In this document: positions 32,984-42,362 of the stretch, piece by piece | Numbering within the stretch: position 1 is the stretch's first letter | Layout of the letters: each line of letters opens with the position of its first letter | Assembly (NCBI RefSeq): GCF_042680805.1 | Contig: NZ_JBHUEM010000009.1 | Coordinates: 62,001 to 126,000, forward strand | Length of the DNA: 64,000 nt | Direction of reading: 5' to 3' | Source: Bacillus_CJ salitolerans | GTDB lineage: Bacteria > Bacillota > Bacilli > Bacillales > SA4 | Made by a program: the position numbers and the translations under genes | The notes under the pieces: model-generated | The model's database searches: none | The model's input: the letters and a program-made list of their open reading frames with translations, nothing else | Told to the model about the DNA's origin: nothing

Positions 32984-34345
32984 TTATGAACTCAATCGAG
33001 CATCCTGGAATACATTTACTGTTTCTTCAAGGACACGAATGAATTGTCCTTTGTTATAAGGATAACCTGCTTTATTAATCTTCACTTTAACAATTTGACC
33101 AATCATTTCTTCTGTAGCTTCAAAAACGACTTTCAAATAGTTGTCTGTATAACCTACATACAATCCTTTTCCAGGTTCTTCCTTATAGCGTTCCTCTGGA
33201 ATAACCTCTAAAACCTCATCTTCAAATCGTGATGCATATTCTTTAGCAAGCTGATCAGAAAGAGAAATTAAGCGGTGCACTCGTTCGTTTTTTACTTCTT
33301 CATCTACTTGGTCTTCCATTCTTGCAGCTGGTGTACCAGTACGTTTTGAATAAGGGAATACATGAAGCTCAGAAAACTTATGCTCTTTAATGAAATTATA
33401 CGTCTCCATGAACTCTTCTTCCGTTTCTCCAGGGAAACCGACAATGACATCTGATGTAACTGCTAAACCTGGTAATGCTTGATGAAGCTTCGTTAATCGC
33501 TCTGCAAAAAACTCCATTGTATATTTACGACGCATTCTTTTGAGAACACTATTTGAGCCAGATTGAAGAGGGATATGAAGATGACGAACAATCTTATCGG
33601 ATTTATCTAATACTTCAATTACTTCATCAGTTATTTGACTCGCCTCAATAGAAGAGATACGAATTCTCTTTAAGCCTACTACTTTTTCATCCAGCTCTCG
33701 TAGTAACATAGCAAAATTGTAGTCCTTCATATCTTCACCATAGCCACCTGTGTGAATTCCTGTAAGGACAATCTCCTTATAGCCTGCATCTACTAAGCTT
33801 TGAGCTTGTTTGATTACATCCTTCGGATCACGAGAACGCATAAGTCCACGAGCCCATGGGATAATACAGAACGTACAGAAATTATTACAGCCTTCTTGGA
33901 TTTTCAAAGAGGCACGAGTACGGTCTGTGAATGTAGGTACTTCTAGCTCTTCATATACACGAGCTTTCATAATATTGCCTACACCATTTATTGGCTGACG
34001 CTCGATTTTATATTGTTCAATGTACTCAAGCATTTTAATACGATCTTGAGTACCAACCACAATATCAACACCAGGAATAGCCATGATTTCTGCAGGTGAT
34101 GTTTGTGCATAGCAACCTGTTACACAAATAACTGCATCAGGATTTTTACGAATAGCTCGTCTAATCACTTGTCGACTTTTCTTGTCACCCGTATTTGTTA
34201 CTGTACATGTATTGATGACGTAAACGTCTGACGCTTGTTCAAAATCAACTCGTTCATAGCCATTTTCTTTAAAAAGTTGCCATATTGCTTCTGTTTCATA
34301 ATGATTTACTTTACAACCTAATGTATGAAAAGCCACTGTTGACAT
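32984..34345 (-). CDS. mtaB: tRNA N6-threonylcarbamoyladenosine(37) C2-methylthiotransferase
   Basis: A 453-residue radical-SAM methylthiotransferase converting t6A37 to ms2t6A37. The N-terminal UPF0004 domain has LGCKVNHYETE, CTVTN and CVTGCYAQ (second cluster cysteines); the radical-SAM cluster is in CNNFCTFCIIPWARG; a TRAM domain ends the protein. It is YqeV of B. subtilis. The mtaB-rsmE-prmA-dnaJ order is conserved. Confidence 0.95.
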   Translation of the reverse strand: MSTVAFHTLGCKVNHYETEAIWQLFKENGYERVDFEQASDVYVINTCTVTNTGDKKSRQVIRRAIRKNPDAVICVTGCYAQTSPAEIMAIPGVDIVVGTQDRIKMLEYIEQYKIERQPINGVGNIMKARVYEELEVPTFTDRTRASLKIQEGCNNFCTFCIIPWARGLMRSRDPKDVIKQAQSLVDAGYKEIVLTGIHTGGYGEDMKDYNFAMLLRELDEKVVGLKRIRISSIEASQITDEVIEVLDKSDKIVRHLHIPLQSGSNSVLKRMRRKYTMEFFAERLTKLHQALPGLAVTSDVIVGFPGETEEEFMETYNFIKEHKFSELHVFPYSKRTGTPAARMEDQVDEEVKNERVHRLISLSDQLAKEYASRFEDEVLEVIPEERYKEEPGKGLYVGYTDNYLKVVFEATEEMIGQIVKVKINKAGYPYNKGQFIRVLEETVNVFQDARLSS

Positions 34346-34351
34346 CTATTT

Positions 34352-35104
34352 TCACCCCTGTAATTCAAAGTGATATGAAACCGCCGAAAGCACATAAAGA
34401 GGTGCGGTCTCCGTTCTTAAAATCCTTGGACCTAATCCACATGATAGGAATCCAGCTTCGTTTAGCTTTAAAACTTCTTTATCTGTAAGTCCACCTTCTG
34501 GACCAAATACGGCTAGCAATGATTGACCTGCTTTCATTTGTGATAGTAGTTGAACAAACTTTGCTTTTTCGCCTTCTTTAGCTTCTTCCTCATACGCTAC
34601 CATCTTATAATCAAATGATGGACTTATTCTAATCAGTTCATCAATAGAGATTGGTTTTTGGACAAGAGGTACGATACTACGATGAGACTGTTCTGCTGCT
34701 TCTTTAGAGATCTTATTCCAGCGCTCTATTTTTTTATCGCCTTTTTTCTCATCCCACTTCACAATAGAACGGGCAGCATTAAAAGGGACAAACTGATGGG
34801 CACCAAGCTCTGTTGCCTTTTGAATAATTAACTCAAGCTTATCCCCTTTAGGCAACCCACTCGCAATAGAAACGCGCACTGATAACTCGGCAGAGTTCTC
34901 CAACCATTCTACAACATGTAACTCAATTTCTTCATTGGTAATTTTCGTAATCTCAGAAATACATGTCTCTCCTAAGTCATTACAACAGTATACACGATCC
35001 CCTTCGATCATACGCATAACACGGCTAATATGATGAACATCATCTCCAGAGATATAAACGGTGTTTTCATTAAAGTGCGAGGTTGGAACAAAATATCGTT
35101 GCAT
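34352..35104 (-). CDS. rsmE: 16S rRNA (uracil1498-N3)-methyltransferase
   Basis: A 250-residue SPOUT-class methyltransferase. The N-terminal PUA-like part starts MQRYFVPTSHF; the knotted SAM site shows VFGPEGGLTDKEV and LGPRILRTETAPLYVLS. It is YqeU of B. subtilis, and lies six bases upstream of mtaB. Confidence 0.94.
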   Translation of the reverse strand: MQRYFVPTSHFNENTVYISGDDVHHISRVMRMIEGDRVYCCNDLGETCISEITKITNEEIELHVVEWLENSAELSVRVSIASGLPKGDKLELIIQKATELGAHQFVPFNAARSIVKWDEKKGDKKIERWNKISKEAAEQSHRSIVPLVQKPISIDELIRISPSFDYKMVAYEEEAKEGEKAKFVQLLSQMKAGQSLLAVFGPEGGLTDKEVLKLNEAGFLSCGLGPRILRTETAPLYVLSAVSYHFELQG

Positions 35105-35164
35105 TTACTTCACCTCTTTTTCTAAACTTAGAAAAGAGGAAGAGCACATTTGTGCTTTCCCCCA

Positions 35165-36103
35165 TTATGATTTACGTGCAATGTAAGAAACCCAATCTTC
35201 CATTGTTAACGTTTCCTCAATGATAAAACCCGCTTTAATCAATGCTGACTTTACATCTTGTTTTTTAGGCTTAATGATGCCAGATGTAATGAAGTACCCA
35301 CCCGGTTGAAGAAGCTTGTATGCATCTTCAACAAAGCGCAGGATAATCTCTGCTAAAATGTTTGCTACGATTAGGTTGGGAGTTTCAGTCACATTATCAA
35401 GTAAATTGTTTTGTGAGATAGAGACAATATCCCCTGCCTTATTAAGGTCAATGTTATCTTTTGCTACATTGACGGCAACCTCATCTAAGTCATAAGCATG
35501 AATTTTGCTTGCTCCTAGTTTTGCTGCCGCAATGCTTAATACCCCTGACCCCGTGCCTACGTCTATGATTGTGTCACCTGTTTTGACCGTTTTCTCAAGA
35601 GCTTGAATACACATAACTGTTGTTGGATGTGTACCTGTACCAAATGCCATACCTGGATCTAACTCTATAATTAGCTCATCACTGCTTTTCGGTTCATATT
35701 CCTCCCAAGTTGGTACAATGGTGAACCTTTCAGATATTTTAACAGGATGATAATATTTTTTCCAAGCATTTGCCCATTCTTCTTCATCCACTTCACTTAG
35801 TGTTACTTTATTTTCACCTACATCAATGTCATACGTACGAAGGTTGTGAATAGCTTCCTTGATTTCATCAATCGTTTCTCCAAGAAAACTACTATATGGC
35901 AAATACGCTTTGACAATAACGCCTACTTTAGGGTAATCATCTGGATTGAGTTGATAGATCTCACCAAAGGCTTGTTCCCGTTCCTTTTTTAATTCACTCG
36001 GATCTTCTATTACAACTCCGCTTGCCCCTGCTTCATGCAAAATGTTTGAGATTGGCTCTATCGCTTCATTTGTCGTATGAATACTAATCTCTGACCATTT
36101 CAC
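35165..36103 (-). CDS. prmA: Ribosomal protein L11 methyltransferase
   Basis: A 312-residue enzyme trimethylating L11. The N-terminal substrate-recognition domain precedes the SAM domain with GMAFGTGTHPTT, DVGTGSGVLSIAAAKLGA and NILAEII. Length and position, between dnaJ and rsmE, are typical. Confidence 0.95.
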   Translation of the reverse strand: MKWSEISIHTTNEAIEPISNILHEAGASGVVIEDPSELKKEREQAFGEIYQLNPDDYPKVGVIVKAYLPYSSFLGETIDEIKEAIHNLRTYDIDVGENKVTLSEVDEEEWANAWKKYYHPVKISERFTIVPTWEEYEPKSSDELIIELDPGMAFGTGTHPTTVMCIQALEKTVKTGDTIIDVGTGSGVLSIAAAKLGASKIHAYDLDEVAVNVAKDNIDLNKAGDIVSISQNNLLDNVTETPNLIVANILAEIILRFVEDAYKLLQPGGYFITSGIIKPKKQDVKSALIKAGFIIEETLTMEDWVSYIARKS

Positions 36104-36125
36104 CTATCTACCAACTCCATTCCAG

Positions 36126-37250
36126 TTATTCTCCTTTAAAGGCTCGCTTTACTTTTGCAAAAAAACTATCATGCTGCTCGTCAGGCGATTCTTGTCCACG
36201 TAATGACGTAAACTCTCGTAATAATTCCTTTTGTCTTGAAGATAGCTTCGTTGGAGTGATGACTCTCACATGTATGTGTTGATCTCCTTGACCGTATCCT
36301 CTAACATTTGGAACTCCTTTGTTTCGCAGTCTAAATTTGGTACCAGTCTGTGTACCAGCTGGAATCTTTAATTTAACTTTCCCGTGTAAAGTCGGAACTT
36401 CAATATCATCCCCTAATGCAGCTTGTGCAAACGTTAGCGGCATTTCACAGTACACATCATCCCCGTCTCGCTCAAAAAATTCATGAGCTCTTACTCGGAA
36501 TACAACATATAAGTCGCCAGAGGGTCCGCCATTTATACCAGGCTCACCTTGACCAGAAACCCGTAGTTGCTGTCCATCATCTACTCCTGCAGGGATCTTT
36601 ACATTAATTTTCTTACGCTTTTTCACTTTACCAGCGCCACCACAAGTTGAACATTTTTCTTTTATAAACTTTCCAGTTCCAGAGCAGTGATGGCACACCC
36701 TACGGTTTACAATTCTTCCAAATGGTGTATTTTGCTCTACACTTAATTGACCAGAACCATTACAATGTGAACATGTTTCAGGCTTAGTTCCTGGTTTCGC
36801 ACCCGAACCATCACACGTATTACATGTTTCTTCACGAGGTATTTCTATTTCTGTTTCTTTCCCAAATACAGCTTCCTCGAATTCTAGTGTCATTGTATAT
36901 TGCAAGTCTGCACCTTGTCTTGGTGCATTTGGATCACGTCTTCTACGACTGCCACCGCCGAAGAACGTATCGAAAATATCTTCAAAGCCACCGAAGCCGC
37001 CACCAAAGTCAGCACCACCAAAACCTTGGTTAGGATCAGTATGCCCATATTGGTCATATCGTGCACGCTTCTGATCATCACTAAGAATTTCATAAGCTTC
37101 GGCTATTTCCTTAAATTTTTCATCAGCACCAGGTTCTTTATTTATATCTGGATGATATTGCTTTGAAAGCTTTCTGTATGCTTTTTTTATCTCATCCTTG
37201 CTTGCACCCTTACTAAGACCTAGTACTTCATAATAATCTCGTTTACTCAT
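36126..37250 (-). CDS. dnaJ: Chaperone DnaJ (Hsp40)
   Basis: A 374-residue type I DnaJ. The J domain carries the HPD motif in QYHPDINK; a G/F-rich linker (about 70-100) follows; the zinc domain has four CxxCxGxG repeats (CNTCDGSG, CSHCNGSG, CHHCSGTG, CSTCGGAG); then the C-terminal substrate domains. The ATG at 37250 (MSKRDYYEVLG) follows GGAGTGG; a GTG five codons earlier is less likely. It is the DnaK co-chaperone. Confidence 0.97.
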   Translation of the reverse strand: MSKRDYYEVLGLSKGASKDEIKKAYRKLSKQYHPDINKEPGADEKFKEIAEAYEILSDDQKRARYDQYGHTDPNQGFGGADFGGGFGGFEDIFDTFFGGGSRRRRDPNAPRQGADLQYTMTLEFEEAVFGKETEIEIPREETCNTCDGSGAKPGTKPETCSHCNGSGQLSVEQNTPFGRIVNRRVCHHCSGTGKFIKEKCSTCGGAGKVKKRKKINVKIPAGVDDGQQLRVSGQGEPGINGGPSGDLYVVFRVRAHEFFERDGDDVYCEMPLTFAQAALGDDIEVPTLHGKVKLKIPAGTQTGTKFRLRNKGVPNVRGYGQGDQHIHVRVITPTKLSSRQKELLREFTSLRGQESPDEQHDSFFAKVKRAFKGE

Positions 37251-37356
37251 GTTTTCCACTCCCATTAGTAATCCGAAGATAGGACTCTCTCATTCACATA
37301 AATTCTATTGTAACACTTATTTAAATAAGTGAGCAATTATTATTCATCTATACATA

Positions 37357-37391
37357 GAAAAAAGTCAAAGCCAAGGCTGGCCTGACTAAGA
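37357..37391 (-). terminator. Partial terminator between dnaK and dnaJ
   Basis: AGTCA..AGCC pairs with GGCT..TGACT on the minus strand and is followed by six T residues. Read-through is expected, giving less dnaJ than dnaK message. Confidence 0.7.
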
Positions 37392-37409
37392 CTTTCTTCT
37401 TACCATCTA

Positions 37410-39239
37410 TTACTTATCGTCATTAACTTCTTCGAATTCAGCATCTACAACATCATCATTTTTCTTAGAAGATGTACCGCCGTCACCTTGGGCTGCCTGA
37501 GCTTGCTGAGCTGCTTCTTCATACAGCTTCATTGAAAGTTGTTGAACGATTTCTTGCAATGCATCCTTCTTTGCGCGAATATCGTCTAGATTATTGCTCT
37601 CGATTGCAGCCTTTAAAGCATCCTTAGCTTCTTCAGCCTTTTTCTTATCGTCTTCCGAAACTTTATCACCTAAATCTTTTAACGTCTTTTCTGTTGTAAA
37701 GACTAGCTGATCTGATTCATTTCTTAGATCAACTTCTTCCTTACGTTTCTTATCTGCTTCAGCGTTCGCTTCAGCATCCTTTACCATACGTTCTACTTCT
37801 TCGTCTGATAAGCCAGTTGAAGATTTAATTGTGATTGACTGCTCTTTATTCGTACCTAAATCCTTCGCACGAACATTTACGATACCGTTCTTATCGATAT
37901 CAAATGTTACTTCAATTTGCGGTACTCCTCTAGGCGCTGGTGGTATATCAGTTAATTGGAAGCGACCTAATGTTTTATTGTCTGCAGCCATTGAGCGCTC
38001 ACCTTGAAGGACGTGAATGTCAACAGCTGGTTGATTATCAGCTGCAGTTGAGAAAACTTGTGATTTACTTGTTGGAATTGTTGTATTACGATCGATAAGC
38101 TTCGTAAATACTCCACCCATCGTCTCAATTCCCAGTGATAATGGAGTAACGTCAAGTAATACGACATCCTTAACATCTCCTGTAATAACTCCACCTTGGA
38201 TAGATGCTCCAAGTGCTACTACTTCATCTGGGTTTACCCCTTTATGCGGCTCTTTTCCTGTTGCTTTCTTTATTGCTTCTTGTACAGCCGGGATACGAGT
38301 TGATCCACCTACTAAAATGACTTTATCAAGTTCGTTTGGAGATAGTCCTGCGTCAGATAAAGCTTGGCGAACTGGTCCCATTGTTCTTTCAACTAGACCA
38401 GCAGATAACTCATCAAATTTAGCACGCGAAAGTGTTACTTCTAAGTGAAGTGGTCCTGCCTCTCCAGCTGTAATAAATGGCAGGGAAACTTGTGTTGAAG
38501 TTACACCTGAAAGGTCTTTCTTTGCCTTTTCAGCTGCATCCTTTAAACGTTGCATGGCCATTTTATCTTTAGATAGGTCAATCCCGTTATCTTTCTTGAA
38601 TTGTTCAACTAGGTAGTCAATAATGACTTGGTCAAAGTCATCTCCACCAAGACGGTTGTCACCAGCAGTTGCTTTTACTTCAAATACTCCGTCACCTAAT
38701 TCTAATATTGAAACGTCAAACGTACCTCCACCTAGGTCATATACTAAAATCGTTTGGTCTTCCTCTGTTTTATCTAGACCATATGCTAATGCTGCAGCAG
38801 TTGGTTCATTGATGATTCGCTCAACTTCTAAGCCAGCAATTTTACCAGCATCCTTTGTCGCTTGACGCTCAGCATCATTAAAATATGCAGGAACAGTAAT
38901 AACAGCCTTCGTTACAGTCTCGCCAAGGTAGTCCTCTGCATAAGATTTTAAGTATTGAAGAATCATAGCTGAGATTTCTTGCGGTGTATATTCTTTCCCT
39001 TCTACCTCTACTTTATGGCTCGTTCCCATGTGACGCTTAATAGAGATAATTGTATTTGGATTCGTAATGGCTTGGCGTTTCGCAACTTCTCCAACTTGAC
39101 GCTCACCATTTTTAAATGCGACAACAGAAGGAGTTGTGCGATTCCCTTCAGGGTTTGGAATAACCTTTGGTTCCCCGCCTTCCAATACTGCCACACATGA
39201 GTTTGTTGTTCCTAAGTCAATCCCAATAATTTTACTCAT
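37410..39239 (-). CDS. dnaK: Chaperone DnaK (Hsp70)
   Basis: A 609-residue Hsp70 of the usual Gram-positive length (short subdomain in the ATPase lobe). ATPase motifs are IGIDLGTTNSCVAV, VYDLGGGTFDVSI and LVGGSTRIPAVQ; the linker DVVLLDVTPLSLGIE precedes the substrate-binding domain. The C-terminal tail ends in an EEVNDDK charged tip. It is third in hrcA-grpE-dnaK-dnaJ. Confidence 0.98.
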   Translation of the reverse strand: MSKIIGIDLGTTNSCVAVLEGGEPKVIPNPEGNRTTPSVVAFKNGERQVGEVAKRQAITNPNTIISIKRHMGTSHKVEVEGKEYTPQEISAMILQYLKSYAEDYLGETVTKAVITVPAYFNDAERQATKDAGKIAGLEVERIINEPTAAALAYGLDKTEEDQTILVYDLGGGTFDVSILELGDGVFEVKATAGDNRLGGDDFDQVIIDYLVEQFKKDNGIDLSKDKMAMQRLKDAAEKAKKDLSGVTSTQVSLPFITAGEAGPLHLEVTLSRAKFDELSAGLVERTMGPVRQALSDAGLSPNELDKVILVGGSTRIPAVQEAIKKATGKEPHKGVNPDEVVALGASIQGGVITGDVKDVVLLDVTPLSLGIETMGGVFTKLIDRNTTIPTSKSQVFSTAADNQPAVDIHVLQGERSMAADNKTLGRFQLTDIPPAPRGVPQIEVTFDIDKNGIVNVRAKDLGTNKEQSITIKSSTGLSDEEVERMVKDAEANAEADKKRKEEVDLRNESDQLVFTTEKTLKDLGDKVSEDDKKKAEEAKDALKAAIESNNLDDIRAKKDALQEIVQQLSMKLYEEAAQQAQAAQGDGGTSSKKNDDVVDAEFEEVNDDK

Positions 39240-39269
39240 TTTAGTGCCTCCTCATTCCATGTCTCAATT

Positions 39270-39845
39270 TTATTGATTTACTTTAACCATTGAAGGGCGA
39301 ATCACTCGATCGTACAGTTTATAACCCTTTTGGAATTCTTCAACGACAGTGTTTGGTTCAAAATTTGAATCTTCAACCTGCATAACTGCTTGATGAAGGT
39401 GTGGATCAAACACTTGACCAACTGCTTCAATCACTTCTACACCCTCATTTTTTACTGCCTCTACAAGTTGTCTATATACCATTTCCATCCCTTGCAAAAG
39501 AGATTTCATTTTTTCATCCTCTGTATCTACCTTTAACGCTCTTTCGAAATTATCGAGAGCAGGTAGGATATCAGAAACCAGGTTTTGTGCTCTATATTTT
39601 GAAGCCGCCTCCTGATCAAGCCTTACACGGCGACGATAATTATCAAAATCAGCTTGTAATCGAAGAATTTTGTTTTCCTTTTCTTCAATAGCTGCTTCTA
39701 ATTCTGAGACCTTTTTCAGAGCATCTGTTGATTCGTCAATTTCCAATTGATCCACATCGTTATGTAGCTCATTGGATAAGTCCTCTTCAGATTCGAGTAC
39801 CTCTTCTATTACTTCTTCTTGTAGTGTATCTTTTTCATTTGCCAC
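39270..39845 (-). CDS. grpE: Nucleotide exchange factor GrpE
   Basis: A 191-residue GrpE with an acidic N-terminus, a long coiled-coil (EAAIEEKENKILRLQADFDNY) and a C-terminal beta domain (VGQVFDPHLHQAVMQ). The GTG at 39845, eight bases after GGGAGG, is the likely start; an upstream in-frame GTG lies in that site. It releases ADP from DnaK. Confidence 0.95.
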   Translation of the reverse strand: MANEKDTLQEEVIEEVLESEEDLSNELHNDVDQLEIDESTDALKKVSELEAAIEEKENKILRLQADFDNYRRRVRLDQEAASKYRAQNLVSDILPALDNFERALKVDTEDEKMKSLLQGMEMVYRQLVEAVKNEGVEVIEAVGQVFDPHLHQAVMQVEDSNFEPNTVVEEFQKGYKLYDRVIRPSMVKVNQ

Positions 39846-39934
39846 TAGTTTCACCTCCCTTAAAGGTTAAATCATTATGTAAGAGGGAAACAGGGTTTCC
39901 CTCACGTTAAACGTTACTATTCTGTACACGGCAA

Positions 39935-40963
39935 TTATTTTTGATACCATTGATCAAGAACTTTCGTTAAATCATGTGAAAGTAATTGCAATAAGCTAAT
40001 TACACGTGAATACTCCATTCTCGTTGGTCCTAATATTGCAATAGTTCCAAGCTGTTCTTTACCAAAAGAATAGGTAGCTGTAATTAAGCTACAGTCCACC
40101 ATTGCCTCATTTTGGTTCTCTTTTCCGATTGTAATATTAATGCCTGTATTTTTGGAACGGAGAATTCGATATAATTCCTTTTCTTGTTCGATTACATTCA
40201 AAAGAGACCTTATTTTTGAAACATCATTAAATTCTGGCTGAGCTAGCATATTTGTTTTCCCACCGTAAAACACTTTTTCAGCGTTCGATACAGAAAATGT
40301 TCCGGAAATTGCACCCATCAAGTTCTCATAATTACGAATGTGTGCCTTTAATACGGTTGCTACCTCTTTGTAGATTTTATCTTGTAAGTCTACAATTGGT
40401 ATCCCTACAAGACGCTCATTAATAATATTGACTAGCTTTTCAATATCCGATACGTCGATACTCTCAGGGATTGTCATCGGTCTGTGTTCAACGTGACCAG
40501 TATCCGTTACAATGATTGCAACAGCTGCGGTTTTACTAATCGGAACAATTTGCATACGTCTCAGTTTGTTTTCATTGACTTCAGGTCCTAGCACGATTGA
40601 TGTGTAATTTGTAATATCAGAGAGAATTTGAGCAGATTTTTGAACAACCTTCTCAAGTTCTACAATTTGCTCAGCAAAAACGGACTGTATTTTAAATAAG
40701 TCTTCTTTCGTAAGCTGCTGAGGAAGTATTAAATTATCGACATAAAAGCGGTAGCCTTTTTCAGACGGTATACGACCTGAAGAGGTATGAGTTTTCTCAA
40801 TAAACCCAAGTTCTTCAAGGTCTGCCATTTCATTTCGAATCGTTGCAGAACTAAAGGTAATCTCACTCTTCTTTGATAAAGTCCTTGAGCCAACAGGTTG
40901 GGCTGAACGGATAAAATCATCAATGATTACCTGAAGAATCAATAGCTGACGATCAGTTAACAT
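39935..40963 (-). CDS. hrcA: Heat-inducible transcription repressor HrcA
   Basis: A 342-residue repressor. The N-terminal winged helix reads LTDRQLLILQVIIDDFI and GSRTLSK..SSATIRNEMADLEELG; a GAF-like domain follows. It binds the CIRCE element directly upstream and needs GroE for activity. It is first in the heat-shock operon. Confidence 0.96.
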   Translation of the reverse strand: MLTDRQLLILQVIIDDFIRSAQPVGSRTLSKKSEITFSSATIRNEMADLEELGFIEKTHTSSGRIPSEKGYRFYVDNLILPQQLTKEDLFKIQSVFAEQIVELEKVVQKSAQILSDITNYTSIVLGPEVNENKLRRMQIVPISKTAAVAIIVTDTGHVEHRPMTIPESIDVSDIEKLVNIINERLVGIPIVDLQDKIYKEVATVLKAHIRNYENLMGAISGTFSVSNAEKVFYGGKTNMLAQPEFNDVSKIRSLLNVIEQEKELYRILRSKNTGINITIGKENQNEAMVDCSLITATYSFGKEQLGTIAILGPTRMEYSRVISLLQLLSHDLTKVLDQWYQK

Positions 40964-40978
40964 CCATTATCACCTCTG

Positions 40979-41005
40979 TTAGCACTCTTGTTAACTGAGT
41001 GCTAA
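40979..41005. promoter_or_regulatory. CIRCE operator of the hrcA operon
   Basis: A perfect TTAGCACTC, 9 bases, GAGTGCTAA, the canonical HrcA binding site. It lies just downstream of the promoter and 16 bases before the hrcA start. Confidence 0.97.
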
Positions 41006-41015
41006 TTCTAATAAT

Positions 41016-41044
41016 AAATTATCAAAACCACTATAAGATGTCAA
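41016..41044 (-). promoter_or_regulatory. SigA promoter of the hrcA-grpE-dnaK-dnaJ operon
   Basis: TTGACA (41039-41044), 17 bases, TAATTT (41016-41021) on the minus strand. The CIRCE element overlaps the expected start of transcription. Confidence 0.75.
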
Positions 41045-41055
41045 TCATTAAGGGC

Positions 41056-42204
41056 TTACGTTAACAAAAATGTTTGAAATACTTCATTCCCAAGTAGTTT
41101 TCCATTCCTTGTAAGAGAGATGTTTTCATCATTTATTTGAAGTAAACCCCTTTCCACATTTTCATTTATTTGCCTGCCAAACACATCAAACATAGATTGG
41201 TCATATTTCGCTTGGAAATCTTTTATATGAACACCCTTCATTCTTCTAAGGCCTAAAAACATTTCTTCTTCCATTTTTTCGTTTTTTGTTACAATATGTT
41301 CTTCAACGTATGGTAACCCTTTTTCCTCTACTAAAGCCATGTATTTTTTTAATGGCCCTGCATTCACATTTCGAACGCCTTTTAAATATCCATGTGCACC
41401 TGCACCAAATCCATAATATTCCTCATTATTCCAATAAGTAAGATTATGCCTACTTTCAAATTCTGGTTTAGAAAAGTTACTAATCTCATATTGAAAATAC
41501 CCTTTCAGCTCCATTTGGTCCATTAATATTTCATACATTTTTGCTTCATTTTCCTGTGTGGGTAGCTGTAAGCTTCCTTTTCTCATTAGATTATAGAACA
41601 CCGTTTTGGGCTCAATGATTAAGGAATAAGCAGAGAAATGCTCCAACTGTAAAGAAAGTGCTTTATGAAGCGTATCTTTAAAATCTACTATTGTTTGATT
41701 TGGAAGGCTATAAATTAAATCGATGCTTATATTGTTAAAACCTATTTTTCTTGCTCGTTCTAACCCTTCATATACATCCTTGCTTTTATGAGTTCGACCA
41801 ATTTTTGTAAGCAACTCGTCATTAAAGGACTGAACACCTACACTTAAACGATTTACCCCGCCTTGCTGTAAAATATCTAGTTTGGCTTTTGATAAATCCC
41901 CTGGATTAGCTTCAATTGTAAATTCTACATTTTTAGCAACGGTCGGCAAGTGTGAATGTATACTTTCGAGCAGTTTTGTTAATTGACTTTCATTTAAAGA
42001 GGTTGGTGTACCTCCCCCAATGAAGATTGTCTTGAGTTCAGATGTTGGAAAACGCTCTAACGTATTTCTCATTTCTAAATCTAGATAGTTTAAATAATCA
42101 TCTACAGGCTGACCCTTTAAGAAAACCTTATTAAAATCACAATAGTGACAGATTTGATGACAAAAAGGGATATGAATGTATGCGGATTGAATGATAATAA
42201 TCAC
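41056..42204 (-). CDS. hemW: Haem chaperone HemW (radical-SAM, HemN-like)
   Basis: A 382-residue radical-SAM protein with the cluster motif CHQICHYCDFN (about residues 15-25) and FIGGGTPT. It has the C-terminal HemN domain but not the N-terminal features of true coproporphyrinogen dehydrogenase, so it is HemW rather than HemN. The only conventional start codon is a GTG inside AAGAGGTG; an ATT or ATC a few codons later could be the real one. Neighbours lepA and hrcA match B. subtilis. Confidence 0.92.
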   Translation of the reverse strand: MIIIIQSAYIHIPFCHQICHYCDFNKVFLKGQPVDDYLNYLDLEMRNTLERFPTSELKTIFIGGGTPTSLNESQLTKLLESIHSHLPTVAKNVEFTIEANPGDLSKAKLDILQQGGVNRLSVGVQSFNDELLTKIGRTHKSKDVYEGLERARKIGFNNISIDLIYSLPNQTIVDFKDTLHKALSLQLEHFSAYSLIIEPKTVFYNLMRKGSLQLPTQENEAKMYEILMDQMELKGYFQYEISNFSKPEFESRHNLTYWNNEEYYGFGAGAHGYLKGVRNVNAGPLKKYMALVEEKGLPYVEEHIVTKNEKMEEEMFLGLRRMKGVHIKDFQAKYDQSMFDVFGRQINENVERGLLQINDENISLTRNGKLLGNEVFQTFLLT

Positions 42205-42323
42205 CTCTTACAATGATGAATAATTTTTGGGAATTTTCACTAAAAGCTAATTTTGCGCTACTACTAGATATGAAGTAACGTACAATAAATTAATCACGGA
42301 ATGATAAATTGTGGTTTTAAAGA

Positions 42324-42352
42324 AAATACCGCAGATGTCTGCGGTATTAGTC
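42324..42352 (-). terminator. Terminator of lepA
   Basis: AATACCGCAGA pairs with TCTGCGGTATT and is followed by T-rich sequence, 11 bases after the stop. Confidence 0.88.
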
Positions 42353-42362
42353 GTTATGATCT

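Noticed and set aside
32802..33059. 85-residue open frame on the plus strand
   Set aside because: It starts in the dispersed repeat, crosses the mtaB terminator and enters mtaB antisense.
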